Below are positions 35,654 to 42,452 of a stretch of DNA of 64,000 bases, piece after piece. The notes under the pieces are model-generated. The model saw only the letters and a list, made by a program, of their open reading frames with translations, was not told the DNA's origin and made no database searches. Origin of the DNA: Saccharothrix sp. ALI-22-I (GTDB lineage Bacteria > Actinomycetota > Actinomycetes > Mycobacteriales > Pseudonocardiaceae). Every line of letters begins with the position of its first letter. Position 1 is the first letter of the stretch. Made by a program: the position numbers and the translations under genes. Location: assembly GCF_001984175.1 (NCBI RefSeq), contig NZ_MTQP01000064.1:310001-374000 (forward strand), given 5' to 3'.

Positions 35654-36741
35654 AAGTCTTCCGGCTTCCGGTGGTGCGGCTTCCGGTGGTGAAGGTGAGC
35701 CGGGAGTCCAGCCCGCACACGGCCACCCGGATCGGCCTGTGGCTGGGCATCGCGTTCGGCCTGTGCTTCGTCACCGGGCTGCTCAGCCACTACATCCAGC
35801 ACCCGCCGGGGTGGTTCGCCTGGCCGACCCGCCCGGTCGGCCTCTACCGGATCACGCAGGGCGTGCACGTCACCTCGGGTGTGGCCGCGATCCCGTTGCT
35901 GCTGGCGAAGCTGTGGACGGTCTACCCGAAGCTGTTCGAACGCCCGCTGGTCAAGTCCGTGCCGCACGCGCTGGAACGCGGCTCGATCCTGGTGCTGCTC
36001 GGCGCGTCGTTCTTCGAGCTGGTCACCGGCTTGTTCAACGCCACGCAGAACTACCCGTGGCAGTTCTTCTTCCCGCCCGCGCACTACGCGGTGGCGTGGA
36101 TCGCGGTGGGCGCGCTGCTGGTGCACATCGCGGTCAAGCTGCCGCTCATGCGCACGCCCGCCGAGGAAGTGCGTCGGGGCACGCTCAGCCGACGCGGTTT
36201 CCTGCTCACCACGGGTGGTGCGGCGGCGGTCGCGGTGCTGGCCACGGCGGGCGGCACGGTGCCGTGGCTGCGCTCCGTCTCGGTGCTGGGCACGCGTTCG
36301 GCCGAACTCCCGGTCAACCGCACCGCCACCGCCGCCGGTGTGTCCACTGTGGACTCCGACTGGCGGCTGACAGTCGGTGCTCGGCAGTTCTCCCGGGCCG
36401 AACTCGAAGCGCTGCCGCAGACCACGGCCGAGTTGCCGATCGCGTGCGTCGAAGGGTGGAGCGCGTCGGCGAGGTGGACCGGGGTGCCGGTGCGGGACCT
36501 GCTGGCGTTGGCCGGCGTCGAGCCGGGGGACGTCCGGGTGGAGTCGCTGGAACGCGACGGCCTCTACCGCGCCGGCACGTTGCCCGCCGCGCACGCCCGC
36601 GACCCGTTGACCCTGCTGGCGCTGAAGGTCGACGGCGAGACCCTGCCCCTGGACCACGGCTACCCGTGCCGGTTGATCGCACCGAGCCGACCGGGCGTGA
36701 CGCAGACCAAGTGGGTCACCCGCTTGGACGTCATCCGATGA
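35650..36741 (+). CDS. membrane-bound molybdopterin-dependent oxidoreductase
   Basis: A 363-residue protein of two parts. Residues 27-165 form four membrane helices with histidines (47, 73, 145, 159) placed like those of a b-type cytochrome or ferric-reductase-like domain. After a Tat-like SRRGFLLTTGG and a hydrophobic segment comes a sulfite-oxidase-family pterin domain with Cys266 in PIACVEGWSAS, the expected molybdenum ligand. This fuses into one chain the catalytic and haem parts that MsrP/MsrQ keep apart. N-terminal VFRLPVVRLPVV is a small direct repeat. The substrate is unknown. GTGA and ATGA overlaps tie it to its neighbours. Confidence 0.87.
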   Translation: MKVFRLPVVRLPVVKVSRESSPHTATRIGLWLGIAFGLCFVTGLLSHYIQHPPGWFAWPTRPVGLYRITQGVHVTSGVAAIPLLLAKLWTVYPKLFERPLVKSVPHALERGSILVLLGASFFELVTGLFNATQNYPWQFFFPPAHYAVAWIAVGALLVHIAVKLPLMRTPAEEVRRGTLSRRGFLLTTGGAAAVAVLATAGGTVPWLRSVSVLGTRSAELPVNRTATAAGVSTVDSDWRLTVGARQFSRAELEALPQTTAELPIACVEGWSASARWTGVPVRDLLALAGVEPGDVRVESLERDGLYRAGTLPAAHARDPLTLLALKVDGETLPLDHGYPCRLIAPSRPGVTQTKWVTRLDVIR

Positions 36742-37139
36742 GGTGGGTGATCGGTGCGCTCGGTATCGCCATCAGCGCTTGGGGCGCGTACCTCCTGCTG
36801 CCGCTGATCGACGTGAACCTGGCGTTGTGGTTCATCGGAGGCCCGGTCGTACACGATGTGTTGCTCGCGCCCCTCTTCGGCGGACTGGGCCTGCTCATCT
36901 CCCGGTGGGTGCCGGAGCCCTGGCGCGCACCCGTGCAGGTCGGCGGAGTCCTCACCGGAGTGCTCGTCCTACTGGCCGTCCCACTCCTGTGGCGGCCGTT
37001 CGCGGGCCCTGCCAACCCGGGCTTGAACGACCGGGACCACCTGGTCGGCCTGCTGGTGGCGGTAGTCGTGAGCTGGCTCGGCGTACTGACCGCGAACCTG
37101 ATCGGTCGGGCCCTTCGCCGGAGACACCCGAGGGTCTAG
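36738..37139 (+). CDS. small four-helix membrane protein
   Basis: A 133-residue protein with about four hydrophobic segments: GALGIAISAWGAYLLLPL, WFIGGPVVHDVLLAPLFGGLG, a third near GVLTGVLVLLAVPLLW, and a fourth near LVGLLVAVVVSWLGVLTANL. The second carries a His and an Asp (VVHDVLLAP). ATGA overlap with the oxidoreductase gene suggests a partner subunit or electron link, but no haem motif is certain. It closes the operon. Confidence 0.78.
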   Translation: MRWVIGALGIAISAWGAYLLLPLIDVNLALWFIGGPVVHDVLLAPLFGGLGLLISRWVPEPWRAPVQVGGVLTGVLVLLAVPLLWRPFAGPANPGLNDRDHLVGLLVAVVVSWLGVLTANLIGRALRRRHPRV

Positions 37140-37156
37140 CGGTTTACCGTGGCGCC

Positions 37157-38119
37157 ATGGTGTCCGCGAAGGTCATTTCGGTCGTGGTTGTCGGGGTGCT
37201 GGTCACCGGCTGTGGGACATCGTTCGGCACGGCGCCGTCGTCCACCACGGCGCCGTCGTCCACCACGGTCAGGGTGGTGAACCTGAACGCCGCGATGGGG
37301 TTCCACCGGGAAGCAGGCGACCCGGCGGGCACGGACGCCAACCAGGACGACCTGAACCTGCTCGCCGACGACCTGCTCAAGCAGAGCGCGGACATCGCGA
37401 ACCTCCAGGAGATGGCCGAACCCGCCGCCGAGTACCTGCGCGACCGCCTCATCTCGCAGACCGGTGGCACATGGGAGCTGAACTGGGCGCACGTCGTCAA
37501 CGAGACGTACTACCCCGGCAAGGACGAGAACGAGGCGCCGACCTACGACACCGTGTCGTCGGGCAACGCGCAGCTCATCCGAATCGGTGACGGCGTCCTC
37601 GGCCAGCAGCCGATCACGCTCGACCAGGAGCACGACGACCAGGGCATCCTGCTGCCCTCGGACAAAGGCGACGGGAACCGCCGGTCCTTCCAGGGCACGC
37701 AGATCACCACCGCGCACGGCGTGATCGACGTCTACAACACCCACCTGTCGTTGGAACAGCACTTCCCCGACGAGGTGCGGGCCCGGGACGTGCGGCGCAT
37801 CCAGGAGACCACCGAGTCCCGCGCCAACCCCGTGGTCGTGACCGGTGACTTCAACCAGGCGATCGACCACGTCACCACCAATCGCCACACGGTCGACGCG
37901 GTGACGGCGTTCATGACGGACTACGGCTACACCGACATCACACGCGACGAGGGACCGACGATCGACTGGCCGCCGGCGGACTCGGACGACGAGCCCCGCC
38001 GGATCGACTACATCTTCGCCCGCGCTGTCCGGACCCATGACACGGTGAAGTTCGAGAGCCACGAATCCGACCACTGGGGCCTGGCCACGACGGTCGAGAT
38101 CGACGGCGGCGGCCCGTGA
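37157..38119 (+). CDS. endonuclease/exonuclease/phosphatase-fold lipoprotein
   Basis: A 320-residue lipoprotein of the EEP superfamily (DNase I/phosphoesterase fold). The signal ends in a VTGC lipobox at about residue 19, followed by a short linker with a perfect 15-bp coding repeat (APSSTT twice). Catalytic elements are VRVVNLNAAMG, LQEM with the metal-binding Glu, VYNTHL, VVTGDFNQ and the C-terminal RIDYIF and SDHWGL. All active-site residues are kept. Substrates may be nucleic acid or phospholipid. It starts 17 nt after the membrane-protein gene and may be part of the same transcript. Confidence 0.9.
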   Translation: MVSAKVISVVVVGVLVTGCGTSFGTAPSSTTAPSSTTVRVVNLNAAMGFHREAGDPAGTDANQDDLNLLADDLLKQSADIANLQEMAEPAAEYLRDRLISQTGGTWELNWAHVVNETYYPGKDENEAPTYDTVSSGNAQLIRIGDGVLGQQPITLDQEHDDQGILLPSDKGDGNRRSFQGTQITTAHGVIDVYNTHLSLEQHFPDEVRARDVRRIQETTESRANPVVVTGDFNQAIDHVTTNRHTVDAVTAFMTDYGYTDITRDEGPTIDWPPADSDDEPRRIDYIFARAVRTHDTVKFESHESDHWGLATTVEIDGGGP

Positions 38120-38138
38120 GAACCGACCGGGCACGACA

Positions 38139-38189
38139 AGAGGCCGCACGCCCGACAGGTGAGGGGAGCCTGTCGGGCGTGCGGCCTCT
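38139..38189. terminator. strong bidirectional terminator
   Basis: A perfect 21-bp inverted repeat (38139-38159 and 38169-38189) with a 9-nt loop lies between the convergent lipoprotein and HtrA genes. The stem alternates GC-rich and AG-rich words; CTACAA follows on the plus strand. Confidence 0.85.
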
Positions 38190-38230
38190 ACAACCGGCTC
38201 GGGGCACGTGAGCCGGGGGTCTTCGGGGAG

Positions 38231-39985
38231 CTAGCGGGGCTCGACGGTCTGGCTGCCGAGCGTGACCTCGACCGTGCGGTCCGTACCGATGGTGAGCTGC
38301 ACCTTCTCGCCCGGAGCCCGGGAGCGGACGGCGGCCACCAGGGTGTCCGAGCGTTCCACGACGCGGTCGCCGAACTTGGTGATCACGTCACCGGTCTTGA
38401 TGCCGGCCGCCTCGGCGGCGCCACCGGCGGTCACGTCGCGGACCAGCGCGCCGCCGTCCGGCGCGTCGCCCACCTGGACGCCGAGCACGGTCTGGGTGGC
38501 CTTGCCGGTCTCGGACAGCTCCTTGGCCGTGCGGCGGGCCTGGTCGATCGGGATGGCGAAGCCGATGCCGACCGAGCCGCCCTGCGTGGACTGGCTGGAG
38601 TTCGGGCTGTAGATCGCGGAGTTGATGCCGACGACCTGGCCGCGCATGTTCACCAGCGGGCCGCCCGAGTTGCCGGGGTTGATCGCGGCGTCGGTCTGGA
38701 CGGCGTTGAGCACGGTGTCCGGGGCGCCCTGCTCGCCACCGGCCCGCACCGGGCGGTTCAGCGAGCTCACGATGCCGGACGTGACCGTGCCGTTGAGGTC
38801 GAACGGGGAGCCGACGGCGACGACCTGCTGGCCGATCTTGAGGTCGGCGGAGTTGCCGAGTTCGGCGGTGGGCAGGCCGGAGACGTCCTCCATCTTGATC
38901 ACGGCGAGGTCGGAGGACGGGTCGCGGCCGACGATCTTCGCGTCGAACGAGCGGCCGTCCTGGAGCTGCACCTTGATCGGGCCGCCGTCCGCGGCTGACT
39001 CGACCACGTGGTTGTTGGTCAGCACCAGGCCGTCGGAGCTGAGCGTGAACCCGGACCCGGCACCGCCGCTGACCTGCACCTGAACCACGGTCGGCAGCAC
39101 CTTCTGGGCCACCTGCTCGATCGAGCCCTCCGGCGCGTCGGACGTCTGCTGGGCGGGTGGGGCCTGGTTGAGCGCGTTGGTCACCGGCCCGGCCTCGTCG
39201 GCCGCCTGGTAGCCGACGTAGCCGCCGACCCCGCCCGCGATGCCGCCGACGGCGAGCACGAGCGCGGCGACACCCGCGACGATCTTGCCCTTCCCGCGCT
39301 GTCGCCCGGGGACGGCGGCCGATCCCGGCTCGGCGTAGTAGAGGCCCGGCATACCCGGCCGCGCCGACCCCGAAGGGGGTGGGGTCGGCGAGCCGGGGTG
39401 GTCCTGCGCGGCGCTGGTCTGCGGTGCGCCGAACGGACCGGTGTGCTCCGGGCGCTGGAAGCCTCCCTGCCAGGCTTCCGGCCCGGTTCCCGACAGCCGG
39501 CCGCCGCCCTGCACGGCGCCGAACCCGCCGGTTCCGGTGTGGCCGGCGCCGCCCTGCACGGCGCCCGCCACACCTGTTCCGGCCTGACCGGCGCCGCCCT
39601 GCACAGCGCCGGTCGGACCGGTTCCCGACTGGCCGGCGGCACCCTGCGTGGCGGCCGGCGAGCCGAAGTCGGCCGGGCGGCCGGTGCTCCCCTGCGGAGC
39701 ACCCGCCGACCCGGCGTCCGACCGACCGGCCCCTGCCGCCGATCCGTCGGTGTCCTCCGGTCGCGCCGGGCCTCCCTGCCAGGCACCCCGCGCTCCGGTG
39801 GACTCCGGCGCGTCGGTGCCGCCCTGCACAGCACCCGCCGCGTCGGCTTCCGGCTGTCCAGCACCCTGTTGCTGGAAACCGGCGTCACCATGACCGGGAC
39901 CGGCGCCACGTGCCCACGGGCTCTGCTGCTGAGGCTGCGGAGACTGCTGTGGCCGCTTCGGCTGCTCGTTCTCGGTCATGTCCAC
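38231..39985 (-). CDS. pepD: HtrA-family serine protease, PepD-like
   Basis: A 584-residue membrane-anchored protease. Residues 1-215 are a cytoplasmic low-complexity arm with Gln/Gly/Ala repeats (AVQGGAG-type units, several copies), followed by one membrane helix (234-258), a trypsin-like domain with His326 (LTNNHVV), Asp359 (PSSDLAVI) and Ser440 (GNSGGPL), and a C-terminal PDZ domain. It matches mycobacterial PepD, which is controlled by MprAB and by envelope stress. Here mprAB lies about 9 kb away on the same strand. The start is GTG; an ATG two codons later is an alternative. Confidence 0.94.
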   Translation of the reverse strand: MDMTENEQPKRPQQSPQPQQQSPWARGAGPGHGDAGFQQQGAGQPEADAAGAVQGGTDAPESTGARGAWQGGPARPEDTDGSAAGAGRSDAGSAGAPQGSTGRPADFGSPAATQGAAGQSGTGPTGAVQGGAGQAGTGVAGAVQGGAGHTGTGGFGAVQGGGRLSGTGPEAWQGGFQRPEHTGPFGAPQTSAAQDHPGSPTPPPSGSARPGMPGLYYAEPGSAAVPGRQRGKGKIVAGVAALVLAVGGIAGGVGGYVGYQAADEAGPVTNALNQAPPAQQTSDAPEGSIEQVAQKVLPTVVQVQVSGGAGSGFTLSSDGLVLTNNHVVESAADGGPIKVQLQDGRSFDAKIVGRDPSSDLAVIKMEDVSGLPTAELGNSADLKIGQQVVAVGSPFDLNGTVTSGIVSSLNRPVRAGGEQGAPDTVLNAVQTDAAINPGNSGGPLVNMRGQVVGINSAIYSPNSSQSTQGGSVGIGFAIPIDQARRTAKELSETGKATQTVLGVQVGDAPDGGALVRDVTAGGAAEAAGIKTGDVITKFGDRVVERSDTLVAAVRSRAPGEKVQLTIGTDRTVEVTLGSQTVEPR

Positions 39986-40063
39986 AACTGTGCGGTGCCC
40001 GCCTGAGAGGAGCCTTAAACGAAACTGGGCATCTGTTGTGAGAGTGTCTGCGTCGTAGGCGAT

Positions 40064-40561
40064 CTGTTAAGCACCCTGTTCGACACCAACCCGTGGCTCA
40101 CTACCGCCGTCGCGGCCATCGGCCTCTTCGGGTCGGTGGTGTTCGCCTGGCTCGGCCGCCTGAGCGAACATGTGGGCGAACGTCTGGGCAGACGTCTCGT
40201 GCGGCGCCGTCCGCACGTGCCGGACCCGGCCGTGTCACCGCTGGCCGACCGCATCGAGCTGCTCCGCGAGAACCTCCGCGCCTCCGACGAGATCATGCGG
40301 GAGATCCACGCCGAGCTGAACCTCCAGACCGCCGCGCTGGACCGCATTCGCGCGGAAGCCGAGCGCAACCGGGCGCTGGCGGCTCTGCACAAGGACGAGG
40401 CCGAGGCGGTGAAACAGCTCGTGGAGGCCACCATCCACAGCGCTCAGGGCACCACTGTGAAGCAGAGCAGGCGTCAGCAGTGGCTGTTCTTCCTGTCCGG
40501 CCTGTTCCTCGGGGTGCCGCTGAGCATCGGCGCCAACTTCCTCTACGACCTGATGAAGTGA
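40064..40561 (+). CDS. membrane protein with central coiled coil, start unusual
   Basis: From 40136 a GTG opens a 141-residue protein with a charged helix and coiled coil (about IELLRENLRASDEIMREIHAELNLQTAAL) and a C-terminal membrane helix (WLFFLSGLFLGVPLSIGANFL). The same frame is open 117 nt further upstream and encodes a clear first membrane helix, PWLTTAVAAIGLFGSVVFAWLGRL, which the GTG start would cut. No ATG, GTG or TTG exists in that stretch; CTG at 40064 with AGGCG before it is the best candidate and is the start given here. I do not recognise the family. It is divergent from pepD. Confidence 0.55.
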   Translation: MLSTLFDTNPWLTTAVAAIGLFGSVVFAWLGRLSEHVGERLGRRLVRRRPHVPDPAVSPLADRIELLRENLRASDEIMREIHAELNLQTAALDRIRAEAERNRALAALHKDEAEAVKQLVEATIHSAQGTTVKQSRRQQWLFFLSGLFLGVPLSIGANFLYDLMK

Positions 40562-40565
40562 CCGC

Positions 40566-41657
40566 TCAGCCGGGGACCGAAGCGCGCAACCTCTCCGCGA
40601 TCTGCTCGGGCGTCGCGTCGTTCACCCACACGCCCATGCCGGACTCGGAGCCGGCCAGGTACTTGAGCTTGTCGGGGGCGCGCAGCACGGAGAACACCTC
40701 CAGGTGCAGCCAGGCCAGGTCACGGCCGGTGCGCACGGGGGCCTGGTGCCAGGCCGCGATGTAGGGCAGCGGGCGGTCGTAGAGGGCGTCCAGGCGCTTC
40801 AGCACGGTCAGGTAGAGGACCGCGAAGTCGTCCCGTTCGGCGTCCGTCAGCGCGGGCAGGTCCGGCACCTGGCGGTGCGGGACGACGTGCACCTCGACCG
40901 GCCAGCGGGCCGCAGCGGGCACGAACGCCGTCCAGTGCTCGCTCTCCGCGATGACTCGGGTGCCGACCGCCCGCTCGGCGGCCAGGATGTCACCCATCAG
41001 CGGACGACCGTGTGACGCCTGGTAGTCCGCCGCGACGGCCAGCATCCGCTCGGTCTTCGGGGTCACGAAGGGGTACCCGTAGATCTGCCCGTGCGGGTGG
41101 GACAGCGTCACGCCGATCTCTTCGCCCCGGTTCTCGAACGGGAAGACCTGCTCGACGCCCGGCGTCGCGTTCAACGCCGCGGTGCGGTCCGCCCACGCGT
41201 CCACGACCGTGCGCACCCGCGACGCGGGCAGCGAGCCGAACGACGTGTCGTGGTCGGACGTGAAGCACATGACCTCGCACCGACCGCGCCCGGCCGCCCG
41301 CGCCACCATCGGCATACCGTCCACAGTGGACGGCAGTTCCGGCACGCCCTGGGCGAACGACGGGAACCGGTTCTCGAACACCACGACGTCGTACGACGAC
41401 TCGGGCACCTCGGTCGGCATGTCCGGCGTTGACGGGCACAGCGGGCACAGGTTGGCCGGCGGCTTGTAGGTGCGGGTCTGCCGGTGCGCGGCCATCGCCA
41501 CCCACTCGCCGGTCAACGGGTCCCGCCGCACCTCGGACAACGGCTGCGTGCGCGGCAGGTCGCGGGTGTCCACCGCGTCCCGCGGCGGCGGGTCCGGGGT
41601 GTCGTCGAAGTAGATGATCTCCCGACCATCGGCAAGTTTCCCCGCCGTACGCCTCAC
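40566..41657 (-). CDS. galT: galactose-1-phosphate uridylyltransferase
   Basis: GalT exchanges UMP between UDP-glucose and galactose-1-phosphate in the Leloir pathway. The 363-residue product has a zinc-type CPLCPS near residue 72, the SHPHGQIYGYPF active site with the His that is uridylylated, and PVEVHVVPHRQVPD. The GTG start overlaps the deoR stop (GTGA). The operon order is beta-galactosidase-deoR-galT, so free galactose would need galK and galE, which are absent here. Confidence 0.94.
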   Translation of the reverse strand: MRRTAGKLADGREIIYFDDTPDPPPRDAVDTRDLPRTQPLSEVRRDPLTGEWVAMAAHRQTRTYKPPANLCPLCPSTPDMPTEVPESSYDVVVFENRFPSFAQGVPELPSTVDGMPMVARAAGRGRCEVMCFTSDHDTSFGSLPASRVRTVVDAWADRTAALNATPGVEQVFPFENRGEEIGVTLSHPHGQIYGYPFVTPKTERMLAVAADYQASHGRPLMGDILAAERAVGTRVIAESEHWTAFVPAAARWPVEVHVVPHRQVPDLPALTDAERDDFAVLYLTVLKRLDALYDRPLPYIAAWHQAPVRTGRDLAWLHLEVFSVLRAPDKLKYLAGSESGMGVWVNDATPEQIAERLRASVPG

Positions 41658-42451
41658 GCCAGTTCCTCTCCGCGTCCCGGCACGTGCGCCAGGACCAGTT
41701 CCCCTACTTGCTCGCCGAGCACCGTCCGTGCGGGCTCGGTCAACCCCTCGTCGGTCACCAGCACGTGCGCCTCGTTCAGCGCGGCGATGGTGGAGATGCC
41801 GACGGTGCCCCATTTGGTGTGGTCCGCGACCACGACGACCCGACCGGCCGCGTCGACCAGCGCGCGATCGGTCTCGCTCTCGTTCAGGTTCGGCGTGGTG
41901 AAGCCGGAGCGCTCGGCCATGCCGTGCACGCCCAGGAACACCACGTCCAGGTGCAGCGACCGCAGCGCCTGCACTGCCACCGGCCCGACCAGCGCGTCCG
42001 ACGGGGTCCGCACGCCGCCGGTGAGCACCACGGTGCGGTCGGTGCGCCCGCTCTGCTGGAGCACGTCGGCGACCCGGATCGAGTTGGTCACCACGGTCAG
42101 GTCCGGGATGTCGTCGAGGAACCGGGCCAGCGTCCACGTGGTGGTGCCCGCGGACAGGCCGATGGCGGTGCCGGGGCGCACCAGACCCGCGGCGAACGCG
42201 GCGATGGCCTCCTTCTCCGGCAGCTGGCGCACCGACTTGGCCTCGAAGCCCGGCTCGTCGGTGCTGCGGCCGACCACGGACGTGGCCCCGCCGTACACCT
42301 TCTCCACCAGGCCGCGGGCGGCCAGCACGTCCAGGTCACGGCGCACGGTCATGTCCGACACGCCCAGCCGGACGACCAGGTCGCTCACCCGCACCGCGCC
42401 GGTGCGGCGGACCTCTTCCAGGATCACCGCTTGTCGTTGACGCGCCAGCAC
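41654..42451 (-). CDS. DeoR-family transcriptional regulator
   Basis: A 265-residue sugar regulator with an N-terminal winged helix (VLARQRQAVILEEV, LGVSDMTVRRDLDVL) and a sugar-phosphate-binding domain with FEAKSVRQLPEKEAIA, GLSAGTTTWTLA and VADHTKWG. DeoR proteins usually repress sugar genes until a sugar phosphate is bound. The GTG start lies one nt past the beta-galactosidase stop with GAGG six bases upstream. Three near-identical ACAAgATcG words in the divergent spacer are candidate operators. Confidence 0.93.
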   Translation of the reverse strand: MLARQRQAVILEEVRRTGAVRVSDLVVRLGVSDMTVRRDLDVLAARGLVEKVYGGATSVVGRSTDEPGFEAKSVRQLPEKEAIAAFAAGLVRPGTAIGLSAGTTTWTLARFLDDIPDLTVVTNSIRVADVLQQSGRTDRTVVLTGGVRTPSDALVGPVAVQALRSLHLDVVFLGVHGMAERSGFTTPNLNESETDRALVDAAGRVVVVADHTKWGTVGISTIAALNEAHVLVTDEGLTEPARTVLGEQVGELVLAHVPGRGEELA

Positions 42452-42452
42452 G

